64,000 nucleotides of DNA from Vanilla planifolia (GCA_023846275.1 JAIUJO010000142.1:1159409-1223408); one strand, 5' to 3'; positions 1 through 13,950 are shown, numbered from the stretch's first letter. Numbers and translations are program-made. Notes: a model not told the origin generated them from the letters alone.

Positions 1-2269
1 ATACACATACAACTACACACATGCACAACATGCACAAGCTCACATGTGCACAAACATGTATGCATGCACACACACCCACACACATGCACATATTGACACA
101 CACAAATACATTGACAAACATAAGAAGGCTTGAATGCAAGCATGCTCGTACATGATCACCACTCGTATATACACGAACACACATTTACACATGCACACAC
201 ACTCACATACATGCACATATACTTTCTAACACATACATACATACACCCATACACATGAATACCAGTACATACATGCGTACCCACATGCATGTGTGTACAC
301 ATAGACAAATGTACACACACACATCCATGCCCATACATAGACACATATACGAACATACACAATCACATGCACACTCACATACTCACACACATTTGTGAGC
401 AAGCACAAACAGAAGTACACGAGCATGCACGGCTGCATAAATGCTTGAATGCATGCACAAAAACATGCAAATTTGTGCAGATTCATACATGCATGTACCT
501 AAACACAAAAAGAATATATTAACACACAAGTACCTATACACGTACAACTACATATACATGCACACAATCACACACATACACACATGCAAGCATATAAGGA
601 ATCACATGCACACACAAATGAAACATACACACATGCACACACACACACACATGTACATCCACACATAATGTACCTAACACAAGCAAATAGTTAAACACAA
701 ATGCTCACACACCTAAATGCACACACACAAACACACATACACACATGCATACATAGACATACGCATATGTACACAGATAGACATACACAAGCACACATAT
801 GCACATACACATACACACACACACATGCACATGCAAACACGTATGCACACACTAACATGTCTACACACATATGCAAACAAAAGCACACTCACACACACTT
901 AGACACACAAAAACATGATTGCACACACACATACAAGCACACGTGCAACCATGCAAATACATACACCCACACAGGCACACACAAGCACATACACATGCAC
1001 ATGCATAGACACACACACTTGAACAAACATATGTGCAAACACATGCACAACCATGCATATACACATACATGCAAATGCACAAGCACTCACATATTTACAT
1101 ATATACACACACATGCACACATGCATGCACCCAAATACACACACATATACTCATATCCACACATAAGTACACACACACTCTCACAAATGCACACTCAGTC
1201 AAAATAATATACACACACATATACACTCACACACAAACACAAATGAACATGTGCTCACATATGCATCCAGACACAAGCATGCACATAGGCATAAACACAC
1301 AATTGAAATGCATGCACACATACACAAAATTACAAACACACACAAACACACAAAAACATAATTACACACATGAATAAGTGCAAGCGAATGTAGAGACTCA
1401 CTTACACACACACAAGCTAACATACACTCTTGTAGAAACACACACACATACACATGCATAATTGCATTAAAATACACCCACACATATGTATACACAAGCA
1501 TAAACACATACACACACCCACACATATTGATACTCATGCAAACATAAACACATACATCCATGCAAGCAAGCACATACACGTTCACAAACAAAAATGAACA
1601 CACACACAAATACATGAACTCACACAAATGCTTAAGCACACTCATGCTCAACAATGCATGAATATTTACATGCACATCAACATGCATGTAGATGCATATA
1701 TGCATACATGGACAAGCACCCACAATATGCACACATAGGCTCATGAACTTGAACACACTCACATATGCACATGCACAATTACACACGATCACACACACAC
1801 ACATGCATGTACATGTGTGCACATGCACATATAGACCAATATGTACACACACTAAAGCATGCACACTCATGAACACATGTGCGAGCATATTCACATGCAC
1901 ACACACACACATATACACATGGTCAAGCATGCACACATGAACACACAAACATATACTTGTACATGTAAACATAAATGTGCACTTGCACATACACACACAT
2001 AAGCATGGGCACACATACATACACTCAAGCATGCCAATAAACATGCACAAATGATTACATAGACATACACAAGCACCTACACACACATAAACACTCATGC
2101 AGACATACACCCATGCACAAACACATGCATATAGACACACACATGTATTTGCATGCACTAACACACACACCAAGACATGCACATATGCACTCAAACATGC
2201 ACACAGACACACATATGCATGAACACAAGCACAAATGTAGTCACGTACACACAAGCACACACATACAAC
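1..2269. repeat. Long degenerate CA/ACATGC-rich simple-sequence block
   Basis: The plus strand is built almost wholly of CA dinucleotides broken by ATG, TG, AT and AA, giving recurring words such as acacacatgcacac, acatacacac and cacaagcac. No fixed unit length holds for long, so it is a cryptically simple, satellite-like block rather than a clean microsatellite. Alternating purine-pyrimidine tracts could in principle adopt Z-DNA; this is inference. Long open frames run through it on both strands (up to 367 codons on the minus strand) but their products are only Cys, Val, Met, His, Thr and Tyr strings, as expected from translating CA repeats, so they are not genes. The block continues past the left window edge, so its full size is unknown. 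Its right end meets a dispersed repeat. Confidence 0.93.
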
Positions 2270-2715
2270 TTGTTTGTGAAGTTTTTCTAAAACTTGTGCC
2301 AAAATGTACCTTTTTATGATTTTAAAAATAAAGAATGCCTAAAATAATGCAATTAATCACTATGAATGATTAATTTCAACTTTATTAAATGAAAACTTTG
2401 CTTAAATTTGTTCTGTTTCTTTGTTTGTTGTTTAAGCTTGCCAAATGTCTTCCACGTTATTAACTCTTCATTTCAAACATCAACTTAATTTGCTTACGCT
2501 TCGTTAAGTTCCTTCCTTTTAATTTACTCATTGTAGTTCATTTGAGTTTTGTACTTTTGTCTTAAACAAATGAGCTCCTTTCATCTTGTCAAGAATAGCT
2601 GAAAAAAAGAATAGGTGAATTATTAGGAAAAAATATTTTTTTTTAACAAAAATATTTGAAGAAAAGGTTTAAAAAATTTGAAATAATTAAAAAATATATA
2701 TAAAAATTATTTTGT
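2268..2715 (+). repeat. Dispersed AT-rich repeat family 1, copy A
   Basis: This stretch aligns by eye, in the same orientation, with 34961-35395. Shared words run in the same order: gtacctttttat, taatgcaattaat, atttgttct, tttactcttcatttcaaa, ttccttccttttaattta, catttgagttttgta, aatgagctcct and gaattatta. Identity looks roughly three-quarters, with small indels, so the copies are old. No coding potential is seen. It could be an LTR or untranslated region of a decayed retroelement; the family is not recognised. Its left edge coincides with the end of the CA-rich block. Confidence 0.75.
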
Positions 2716-4710
2716 TAAAATTTTAATTTTCATTTAAAATGTGTTAGTTTTTTTAAATAATAAACTTTTGAGGAAGTTGTGAAATAAGGTCATAAACATT
2801 TTAAAGTGTACGTAAGCATTGCTTAGGTAATTTAGCCTAAACTTAAACCTACATCCACTCTTAGATAAAATAAGGCATAAAAAATAATATATTTAAAACT
2901 TTCGTTGAAAATTTGGCATCTTAAACTCTCACAACAATTAAAAAGAAAAAAAAGCAAGGTATAAAGGCCTTATAATGGAGTAAAATTTGCAAGAAGAGGA
3001 AAGAAAAGTAGCGATTAAAATCCATACCAAGCAATTCCAACTATTGTTGAACACTCAAGAAGACACCAATTTTTAAATTCAATTTAATAAAAAAAAAGAA
3101 AATGTGAGCTTTGTTTTTTAAGAAGGAATATCGAATCGTTGAAGAAGGAAACAATGAATAGAGCCAACAATGAGCACTAGCTATTAATGGCATTAATGTC
3201 ATTACTCAAAATGTTTCTTTAGAATTTTGAAAAAATTTCATCAATTTAATATTATCAATAATTAATTAATTTATAAATTTTTCTTAATGGCCAAAAGTAT
3301 TTAACACAATAACCATTTGATGTTTTTAATAAATAGTTGTTTTTTGTTTAAAAGCTTAATTTTATCTAATTAAAATTTGTAACAACTAGTAAATATTGAT
3401 TAAAATAGTCATTGCATAAGAGTGACAATATTAAAATATTCATGGAATGTTTTAATGTGAAAATTGTACAAACGGCTAGTTAAGAATAAACAAGAGTTGT
3501 TTACTAATTTGCATTTCATATGGATGGCTAATTCTAAATTTTTATATAATGACTAGATTTAGGTTTACTTGAAAATTAAATGTGGACCATGATATCATCT
3601 AATGGAGCACTTAGCCAGTTAGTAGAATTATCACTTGAAAAAGGCAATTTGGCAATGATGATTACATTGTAAAATCGCATGATTAGACAATTAACATCAC
3701 TATAGTAATTTAGAATTTAGCTATGAGGAGAAAGCATTAAATTTTAGTCCCAAATAGTATATTTGCTCTTATTTATTTTCTCCTTATAAGACACTTTGTT
3801 TGCTGCAAAAGTTTTTTATTTTTGGGTTAGTGTTGACAAGTTTATTAGTGACTTAGTCATTACACTTCCAAAAATATGATTAATTGATTTATGAAAGCTG
3901 TGAGTTGTGCCTTGATTCAACATATTTCGATCTATGTTTAAGGAGAAGTAAACATGTTTGACATTAATGTTTTTTGCCTAAAATTTTTAACACGTTTAAG
4001 TTAGTTAATTTTATTAGAATTAGTTTTTTAAATTTCTAAATTTAATTAATTATTATTGAAACAAAAGTGATAATGGTAAAGACATTGATTAGTAAGATGA
4101 ACATGATATTATTATCAAGGATAATTAAAATTAAAAAAAATAGTTGATAAATTTAAATTTGAATTTTATTTTTATAGCATGCATAGATGATTAAAATTAT
4201 GCTAACATTCTAATAAAAAATTGAAAGTACCTAAAACTTTATTCAAAATATTTCTCTTGGTGGCCTACCACTACAATCAAGATGATTTTCATTGAATTTG
4301 ATATTCACTGCTATTTATCTCTAACATCTACCTTGAAGTAAGATATTAGCTATCTAAAATTTAAAAATTTGTTGAACCAAATTTAGTAAAAATATTTTAG
4401 TTTGTTGTTATCAAATAAAGCACCATGGTTTGGAGTGAACATCATAATATGAAGCTTATAGAACTTCTTAACATTATTTTGATGGTCCTCTTCATCACTT
4501 ACCATATCAAAGCTTTATAATTATGATGAAACATCACATAATTAAGTTATTATCATCTATATAATTTTTATAGCCCACAAGGCCACCAAAATAACAACAT
4601 TCACCATTTTATAATATAGCCAAATTATAGCTTTAAAAGTAAAATAAACTTCATTAGTTATATTCTATGGATCATATAACTACTTTTTATTAATAAAAGA
4701 GATTCAATTC
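2716..4710. other. AT-rich intergenic DNA, nothing recognised
   Basis: Very AT-rich sequence with stop codons in all frames and no open frame worth naming. I see no domain, tRNA-like box, terminal repeat or strong tandem structure here. It is most likely decayed transposon or neutral intergenic DNA. Confidence 0.6.
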
Positions 4711-4837
4711 TACACACACATGCATAAAAACACTCACTCACACACAAACGCACACGCACACACAAACACACACACACATATACACACACGCACACAAAAA
4801 GAGTGATATATGCATATATAAATATATATATATATAA
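4711..4837. repeat. Compound (CA)n then (TA)n microsatellite
   Basis: An imperfect CA array with CGCACA variants (4711-4796) passes into a short gagtgatatatgcat segment and then a TA run ending near 4837. It has the same CA-rich character as the block at the window start but is far shorter and purer. Confidence 0.9.
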
Positions 4838-7800
4838 TTTTTCCTTAGCTTGGTTCCCAAATTATCTTACACTATGAAACCTAAATATTGTTTAAGAAAA
4901 CCATTAGTGCAACAAAATTATGAGCAATCATATTATCTTATTATACTTTAAGTTGCAAGAAAAATAATATCATGCTAGGAATGCAATAATTTTTCTCATC
5001 CACAAGACTAAAGCATTGTAAAATATCTATAAAATCAATAGAATCATTCAATTCTAATCTAATCTAAGGAAATATTATGAATAAATACCAAAGTTCTATA
5101 AAAAAATAAAAAAATAACAAGGACAAAGTTTGATTAAATAATCAAATACAACCCCTATATCCAATAAAATGTAATTTCTAAAAAATAAGTGTAAAACCTT
5201 TTATTATTGGTGAAAGAATAAGTAAAATAAATTATTCAACTAATTCACTAACTCTGATAATCTCTAGCTTGACTCTTACTCAAATTTTAATTTAATCTTA
5301 CTATAATGAGGAGAGCTAGGTGGCTCAATAGGTAATCTTTGAGCCATACAATAAAACTATTATACAATAATATAAATTATGAATAAAAAAAATGGAATAA
5401 ATCATATGAATCGATGACATTAGTTTCTAAATAACAAAAGAAAATCATCTTTTACTAACTAATTTAATATATTTTTTTACTCTATGACTAACTAAATACG
5501 TAACATCCACTTCATGATATAAAATAATTTTTCATACATAAATCCCATGACAAGCCCTATCACTTCTTTCAAATAATTTAATCTAGCACTCGACATGGTA
5601 ATGATGATCACATGGGCATCCATATAAAATTCTAATAGTCTTCAAGAAGTAGAAGTAGTCCCTAATATAATAAGACATACTATGGGATTTCATAAAGGAC
5701 AAAGTGTGCAACTATTACTTTCTTAGACTATTCATGTAATGGTTTCTTACAAATTCTAGAGGTTCATAGCATGATGTGACACTCCAATTATAGACTTAAC
5801 CATTAACATTTAATTAACACCGAACTATGGGAGTTGCACACTAACATGTGTATCTCTGTAATGAGTGTCAATAGTTTAGAGTCGATTATATCTAAATGAC
5901 TTAGCGGTACTCTTTAAATTCTAATTTAGCTTTCTAGACTTTCTTATATCATTTTTCTTATATTTAATCTTGTGCACATTTTGTTTTAGACCATCACGTT
6001 GTAAGCTAACCATAGCGTTCATAATGGATTGACTTTTACCCTTAGGTTATATACTTAACTTGTTACTAATACAACTAACTCTTGGTTCACACAAATATTA
6101 TTGTGTTCCTTATATTCCCAAGGAAATTTATAATCATCATAACAATCTTAAGGCCTCTTGTAAACCTTGACACATTCCTTGAATCACCATCAATAGTGTC
6201 ATCATGTGGCTTAACAACGAAAATAGAATTACTTGTGGAGTTACCCAAGTAACATATTCAACCCAATGTCTAGCCAACATCTTTCTCATATTATTTACTT
6301 GGTCAAACCTAATACAACCATATATCTTATTTCAAGCTCTTCCATTTTCTGGTAAGATTTTCATTAAGAGCCTAGCTAACTAAAGCTTAATCTGTATTGT
6401 GCATATTGGTTAACAAATGGTATTTGGTGTGCTTGCCATAATAACCTTTTGGCATAGCTTTCTTTACTGTTGATTCTTTCTATGCCTTTGAGCATGAATC
6501 TAAGGCTTCACTTAACCTACATGTTCATATCCAAGCATGTTAGAGTTACAATTAGACTATGCTACAGTTTATGAGTTATCCACAAAACCTATACCATAAT
6601 GTCAAACTTTAGCCATAGTAGTTTTTGTTGTAACCAAACTCATTAGTTGCTAATCGTATCATTACTTAACATAGCTTTCTTCTAAGGCCTTAAACTATGC
6701 CTTCTAAGGCTTTTTAAATAGCCACCAAGAAGCTTACATGTCTTAGAATTTATTTAGGTTCTCTTTGGTGTTGAAACAATGCCTCTTATATCTTAGCTAA
6801 GCCCATGGTTTCAAGCTTCACAAGTAGACCCTAAAAAATGAAATGGTTGGATACAGCGTTATTAAAAGATTTTTTTGTTTATTTCAAAGTGCCTTTAAAT
6901 TATTTATTACTTAATTTATGGTAAACTGATATCAAATTATATTTCATATATTTTTTTATCCATTATTTTACCAATAAAGTACCAATTTATACATTGCCAT
7001 TCTATCAACTAAACTTTGAGTATTTTCAATCACAATCGTAGCGTCTCACATTGAAAATACATTTCAAACAGTTACTTTATATTGAAAATATACATTAAAA
7101 TCTACATTTTATAAATTTCTTTATGCATCATGACAAGAAACTCTTTGTCTATTCATGTAATAATTAAGAAGTACATGTTAAGTTCAATCTATATTATCAA
7201 ATATTAATTCTTCTTAGTAAGAAGAAAAATTACACAAATGATCCTAACTCTTTGTGACATTTAATAAGAAAATAAGGCTATTATGTCTACATTATGATGG
7301 TTATATTTAATAAAACTTTGTTCTTCATGATTTTTCATTTTGTAACTGTTATCATGATAATCAATGATTGTTGCTTAAACACCTAGACAACCAATATAGA
7401 TAACCAACAAGGCATAAAATTTAGCCTGATTTTCATTTATTTTACATGGACATGTCTATGTTAAGAAGTGCTTTGCAACAACAAATTACTATTCTAATAC
7501 CATATTCCATATATATCTATATCAGAAGCCAAACATGTAATATGTGATCATGTAATTTTCTTTGCATTCATAAGAAAAAATGTAAGATGCTTGTTTTATA
7601 GAGAAACTAGAAAAACAATACATAAGAAATAATGAAAAATGAAACATTCATTTACTAAAATAAATCTCTCTTAGTCTCGAGAAGAAGCTATTACCTCCTT
7701 CTTTAAGACATTTCATGAAAACCAATGACTAATTATTGTCACAATAAATTTCAAAGGCTCGATAGCCAATTTCACAAAAGAATTTCGAAGGTTCCATAGA

Positions 7801-9239
7801 AAATTTCACAAAGGAATTCCCTTTTATCTTCGCTTAGACCTTAGCTAAATTTATTATATAAACTCAGGAGTTATCGTCTCCCAAAAAATCATCTAGATAA
7901 CTTTTCTTTTCTAAGATCATGCCTTGCTTGAAAGCTTCAATGCTCCTTCTTCTTCCTCATATCTTTTCTCACATTTTTACTTGGTATCCTTTAAGTTGGC
8001 ACGTCCATGTTCCCTTTTATACTTAAGTTTTCTTAAATTACAAGCTCAACTTAGTTGCTTATAAAGGCCTTGCCACACCACCCTAAACAAAGAGTTTACT
8101 TTATCATAAACTAGTTTTTTTGTTAGGTAAGCCACAATTCACTCTTTGTAAATTATCCCTCTTTTAATTACACTTATTTTTGTCTTCTATACAAAGCTCC
8201 TTATATTTAAGAATTATATATTCTTTTTTTTCTTCTATAAAAAGCTTCTTAAATTTTAGAATCTATGAAAGATATGGTAACAGACTCTTCTTTCTCTTAT
8301 ATTCATCCTTTCTTATGATATTCCTAAATGCATTGTATCCAAAAGTTTTTTTTAATCCTTCTATCTTTAACCACCAACTCCTAAAATTTAAGAATCCTAT
8401 CCATATCTTGTCATGCGTTCATTGTACGATAGAAATAATGATGAGATAAAAAGTTAATAATATAAATAAACTTATGAGCTTGTTTTTAAGCAATAAGCCC
8501 AATAAAGATTCATGTGTTAAAACTAAAGTCTTGCAACTCAACAATGCGTTCAATTTTAGAATTTAGACTTTCATAATTAAAAATTCAATTTATCCATACT
8601 GAATGTTTAGTTATATAAAATTTCAAATTTAAATGTGAAAGGAATCTCATATCTTAATTAAATAAATTTCAATTATATGACAAAATATATTAGGTATAAC
8701 ACACTTTATCAAATAAAATTAATAATGAGCTATAATTTCTACAGCTACATATCATTCCCAATTTTTTCATGAAACTAAGGATAATATATGCATTTCTTAA
8801 TTACCATTTAAGTCTAATAATGATAGTTGGGAATCACATTTACATTCATTATTGTTTCACTTATAATATAGGTTTAAGAATTTTCATAGTTATAAATATA
8901 CGCTAAAATAGTATTCCTACCCCAATTTTCTTACAACAATATGTATTCTTCTAAGCTGTATCATAATTTTTTTTCTAGCTTATCGAAACAAGGACATTTG
9001 TAGCCTAAAGCTTGGACTCCTATCTATTTGATTTAATAATGTAAATTAATTAATCAAACTAAGTAGTGAGGAACTAAACAAATTTTTTAACTCGAACATT
9101 AGGAGGATGTCAAACTCCAACTTAAATTACAAAAACATTGACATAGAAAAAGGCCAAAAGTAAAAATTTTATGTGCTCATCATCTACTTTTGATTAGGTA
9201 AATTTAATCAACTCTAATCATGTAGATTTATAAGAACAA
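4838..9239. other. AT-rich intergenic DNA, possible old retroelement debris
   Basis: No gene is supported. The stretch about 5500-6850 is slightly richer in G+C than its neighbours and has the texture of an old retroelement untranslated region or LTR (for example a tgtgacactcc word at 5775, which resembles LTR starts), but I found no partner repeat or coding domain, so this is only a guess. A short imperfect duplication lies at 8183-8262: tcttctatacaaagctcc and tcttctataaaaagcttc begin units 48 bp apart. The 89-codon open frame over 8180-8449 is Phe/Ile/Leu/Ser-rich and simply reads this AT-rich duplication; I do not treat it as a gene. Confidence 0.5.
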
Positions 9240-9720
9240 TATAAATTACACTTCATTCAATAATTTGAATAATCATATAGCAAGTAATGTCCCTAAGTTT
9301 AATGTTGGAAATTTTATGACAAAGATTTTATTTATTTTTCTTATAATTTTTATTACATTTTAAATTTATTATATTTAAATTGTAAAATAAATTTTTAAAA
9401 TGAATATATAAAAAGAACAAAGAATTTTCAAAATTTTATTATTTTTTGGACAAGAAATTTGAGATTACTTTAGTTTAAATAAAACTATACAACTAAGAAA
9501 ATCAGTAATGCAAAACATTGATTTAAATTTTAAAAATTATATCATACTATGTATAAAATTGTTTTCTTAATATTGTGACAATTGAAAATCTACTATTATT
9601 AGTAATAAATATAGCTTGAAAAGATGTCAGCAACATAAAATCATAAATTGAAACATTACATAGAAAAATGTTTTCAATAATCAATGCACTATAAATTATG
9701 TATTCGAATTTTGTAAATAT
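9240..9720 (+). repeat. Dispersed AT-rich repeat family 2, copy A
   Basis: Aligns in the same orientation with 52860-53290. The best-conserved part is 9290-9545, where tttaatgttggaaatttt, attttttggacaagaaattt, tttaaataaaactatacaac and taagaaaatcag have close counterparts in the same order. Identity is moderate, so the copies are old. Weaker colinear matches further right (about 11370-11400 with 54375-54405, and 11920-11955 with 54480-54520) suggest the repeat may once have reached about 12000, but AT-richness makes that uncertain. No coding signal. Confidence 0.55.
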
Positions 9721-12438
9721 TGTAATCACGAAAGATTTGTTAGTTTAAAAAACCTTTCAAATAATTGGATAAAATAATTATTATTCAAATTAAATATTTA
9801 AGATATTATTTAATATGTTGATATTTCAAGTATAAGATATAATAATAATTTATTCTCTTAGACGAGGCACCAAGGTTAAAATAATATATATATAGAAAAG
9901 TCTTAAGAAAGATAAAGATAACAAAAACAAAAATTGAAGTTGCTTGTATAATAGTTAATTTTAAAATATTTAAATTGAAAACATAACTAAAAACATTAAA
10001 AATATAACAAAATTGCAAATTTTTTAAAATATTTAAATTTTTAAAGAACCTAAAATTATTAGGGAAATTTTATATTATAATGAAATATTGAAAATAATTA
10101 TAACTATGTCGAGATAATGCTAGAAGCGAATGATATTAATATTTTAAACGAATTATCATTCAATTGAAATAAAAATATACATATTAAAATATTTTCAAAA
10201 TTGTTAATTCTTTGTATATTGTATACATAAGACATTATAATTAAATCAAACAATAATAATTGCTATAACAAAATGTTAGAAGGTAATATCCTAAATATGA
10301 CAGTTAGTATATGATAGAATGACATAAAAGTTAGAAAATATAAAACATAAATAAAGAATATACTAAAAATAAAATAAAGCATTTTAAATGTCAATTTGTA
10401 CATTTGTTTATCAAAAATTTCTTCCTTAAAGGTTTTACAAATAGACCTTGATGCAACAAATAAAAATATTTTAAACTTTAAAGCATAGAAAAAATAAATT
10501 TAAGATATGGAGATATTCATCACGATGATATAAATTTTTTAAATGTTAAAAACTGTCCCAATTTTATTTAAAATCTTAAGGTGCTGAGCTAACATATATT
10601 ACTAAGTTATTACTAAGTTGTCACATATATTTTTGATTTATAGTAATTAGTGAGGACTAACGGTAACAAAATATATTTATCCTTTGGTTTGCATGATAAG
10701 GCTAAGGAACGGCCTTTTTCTAATATTTTAAGCTCTGATATGCTTTTTCTTATTCTTTTTGTAAAGATATATATTAATGCTGATGTGTTTTTAATTGGCG
10801 TAACATAAAATAATTTTCAATTTTCAAATAGTTTATACAATTTAATACTTCTTATATTACCATGTTTTTATTTTTTTTAACATTATGTATTTATTTCATT
10901 TTTCTAATGTTTATTATCATTTTTCCTTTATCTGCTCATCATTTTTCTTTTAATTATTTTGTAACCTATAATTTCTTCCAAAATCTAACATCAATATTTT
11001 TTTTTTATATTTTATTCTTTTCGTATTGCTTATTTATTTGTTTGTATAATATTTTATTTGTTCGCATATGTACAGTTATTTTGTTTTGAAGAATATGTCA
11101 AGTTTTTTTTTGGGTATATGACACATATATTTTTAAAAACGTTTTATTATTTTTTTTATGTGATATTTTTGTTTACATTAAAAAGTAATTTTTATTTTAT
11201 TATGAAAATAATTATTTTTTATAAATTATTGTTAAAATTTAAAATATTAAAGTATTTCATTTATTTTTCTATTCAAATTATTTAAAATATGGTGAAACAT
11301 AAATGACATCTATATAACCTAAATGGGAAGATATTACATAATATGAAAATGAGAAATCATGAACATTATTTCTCATTTAAAATATTTAACTTTAAATCTC
11401 TAGTATGTAAAATTAGCTTGAAAACAAAGTTCACGTAATATATAAATATTAAATTTTTTAGCAATCATAAATATCAATTTGAGAAAAGAATAATGAAAAT
11501 AGACAAAGAGCATAAAATCATTTGGCAATATGAAGTTTCCTATAAATCAAAAAATGGTCGTAATATAATAAAACATAAAATTACTTAGAATGATAACTAT
11601 TTCAAATATTTAAATTATTTTTCACATAATTATATGTATTTCATCTAAATATGTAATCATATAAAATAACTTATGTGCCAAAAAAGTTTATAACTACAGA
11701 AACCATAGAGACAATAAAAAATTAATAAAAATACAAATATGCACGCAATTTCTAATTATAAAATCATTTCCATTATGCAAATTTACTAAACATGAAATTT
11801 AGTGAAAATATCTTTAAATTAAGAAAAAAATAGAATAAATTATAATAGCAAAAAAAATCCTTATAAATACATGGAATTGAAAGCTTGGACGGTGATGTGA
11901 GAATTAAAAATAACTTGATCAAAGCAATAAAATTTAATTGAAGATTACACAATTTAAAAATAATTATTTTTTTAAAATTCTAAAATTCAAGTACACTATT
12001 AACTTTTACAATGATATTAACTTATTTTTAATAAATTTTGAATAATTAATATACTAAATAGTAAGAATATTTAAATCTTTCTTTGTAAAATATTAATTAA
12101 AGATAATATCTAATAAGGCATCATGATCTAGTGTTTTTTAATTTGTAATTTATTAATGCAATCTATCATAATAATTAAGTAAAATAATAAAGTTTAATAC
12201 AAATAAAGATATATATTGTAAAGGAAAACAAACTATCTAATGTAGTTTTATAATATATTGAAAAGGGAATGAATTGATTTTTGTGATTATACAATGTAAA
12301 ATCTTAGAAATCATTAAACATCATTGAATAAAATTAGTTTCCCATTCATCGAAAATAGCCTTGATATTAAGATATCCAAGAATATTAAGAAACATTTCCT
12401 ATAAAAATTAATTAGAAGATACATACAAACAACTTTTG
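9721..12438. other. AT-rich flank of the gypsy insertion, nothing recognised
   Basis: Extremely AT-rich DNA with long A and T runs. The open frames here (for example 10862-11089 and 11058-11285) encode Phe/Tyr/Ile/Leu strings typical of translated T-rich DNA and overlap each other, so they are rejected as genes. The sequence runs directly into the left LTR of the gypsy element at 12439. Confidence 0.6.
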
Positions 12439-12908
12439 TGCTATACCCGGTAAAATATTATACATTTAATCTTCAATAATTCAATTGTGGCTTGGATGAT
12501 TTCAGATCTACAGTAGGATGAGCCAAGAGCTCAAATGGAGGCTATTGGAATTTCTGAAATTTTCTGGGGATTTTTCGGAGCACCGAGGAAATTTTTAAGA
12601 AATTTTCCCTGTTTAATTGGATTTATTAGATTTTTTGGAAATTCGAAAATCTAGTTAAATCGGTTTATTAGATTTTTAAACTGGAATTTGGTTTTTATCG
12701 CGCGTGAACCGGACCAGAGCGGTTCAGCGAAGGCGGGGGGCGGTTCGCCGAGTGCGTTTGCGCGTGCGGTTGGATAAGCCACGGATAAGTGGATCGGACG
12801 GACGAGATCAGCGGTGGAGATTAACCGGCTGATCGGGTTTAAGCGGCGTTATTAGAAGGTCAACCGGCGCTTAATGGGTTCTTAACGGGTTATTACCGGT
12901 TTAAGCTG

Positions 12909-13125
12909 GGTATTTAACCCGATTTATTCGGCTGTTAGGGTTTTCGAGCGGTGGCCGGAGACGGGGTGTTCGCGGCGAACGGCGATACTTTCCGGCAGCC
13001 TTTCAAGGGGCTTTTTGTACCTGGAGGTTCGCGAGATCGAGGAGAATCGATTGATACCGGTTTCGTTCGGCGAGGAGCAGCGGTTGGTCGCGTGCGAGCT
13101 TCACCGTCGCCGGAGAAGAAAGGTA
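12909..13125 (+). promoter_or_regulatory. Candidate LTR promoter and leader block
   Basis: A TATA-like tatttaa at about 12910 is followed 20-30 bases later by gctgttagggttttcgag and a G+C-rich block. That block holds an open frame of 67 codons that begins at a GTG, not an ATG, and ends just after a splice-donor-like aag/gtagga. The same arrangement recurs at 18227-18443 and 22487-22703, and a diverged version lies in the solo LTR. I infer a promoter and start of the transcribed R region; the frame is probably leader sequence rather than a protein. Confidence 0.45.
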
Positions 13126-13779
13126 GGAATTTCAGTTTTAAATTAGTTATTTAGCTAATTAAAAATATGGATTATTTTGCAAATAGCTACCGGAACATAC
13201 GAATTATGGTTTTTGGAATTGATTAATGCAAATTATTGATTTTAGCATTTTTAGGGTTTTCGGAAAATTATACCCGTCGAATTCGGAAATTTTACCAAGC
13301 ATGCGATGATTCAATTATGTGCTTTATTCATGTTAAGGTAGTAACAAATGCTGGAATTGTTTAATTTCGTAAATTGTCAAATTGGGGATCGGATGAAACT
13401 CCTTTGGCGGAAATTCTGATTGAACCTTAGGAATTAGTGGCATTATTGAAACATTAGGATAGTATGAACATCGGATTTTGTTTCTTTTTTTTCGCGGTAG
13501 CCAAAAATCGGCGGAAGAATTGGATTTGGCCGGCGATTGCGTCGGCTAGGGTTTCGCGGGCGTCGGACCGAGGAAGGAGATGAATTAGGTTAATTATATT
13601 TAATTAAGTAATTGTAAATTTAATTTAATGGTATTTATATAATATTTATTAACGGATTATTAATTAATTCGGTTCGGCGGTGTCGCGGTTCAGCGCGAAG
13701 CCCCGAACCGGTGGCGAGATCCGGTTGAGCGGGATTCGGCGCGGACGAACGGCGCGGCGCGGAGGAGAGAGAAGCGGAA

Positions 13780-13950
13780 GGAAAAATTCGGAAATTTATT
13801 ATTAATCCGAATTTTCGGAAATAAATAAAATATGCGGAAATTAATTCGGAAATTAATCCGAATTTTTGGGAAAAAAAAGGATATATGTGGAATTTAAATT
13901 TTATTCGGAAATTTATTCCGAATTTCGGAAAATGGATAAAGGGCGGAAAT
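13780..13950. repeat. Array of ttcggaa/ttccgaa palindromes inside the LTR
   Basis: Short inverted words (cggaaattaat, attaatccgaattt, ttcggaaatt, ttccgaattt) alternate several times, so the strand can fold back on itself repeatedly. Matching arrays lie at about 19090-19245 and 23350-23510, and a longer, reversed version lies at about 45000-45350 in the solo LTR. It is a family-specific structural block of unknown role. Confidence 0.75.

Noticed and set aside
1199-2302. A 367-codon open frame on the minus strand, Cys/Val/Met-rich
   Set aside because: It is the translation of the CA/ACATGC repeat; similar long frames occur in several frames on both strands, and the product has no domain.
10862-11285. 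Two overlapping hydrophobic frames that look like membrane proteins
   Set aside because: They are Phe/Ile/Tyr/Leu strings from T-rich DNA, overlap each other in different frames and lack any conserved motif.
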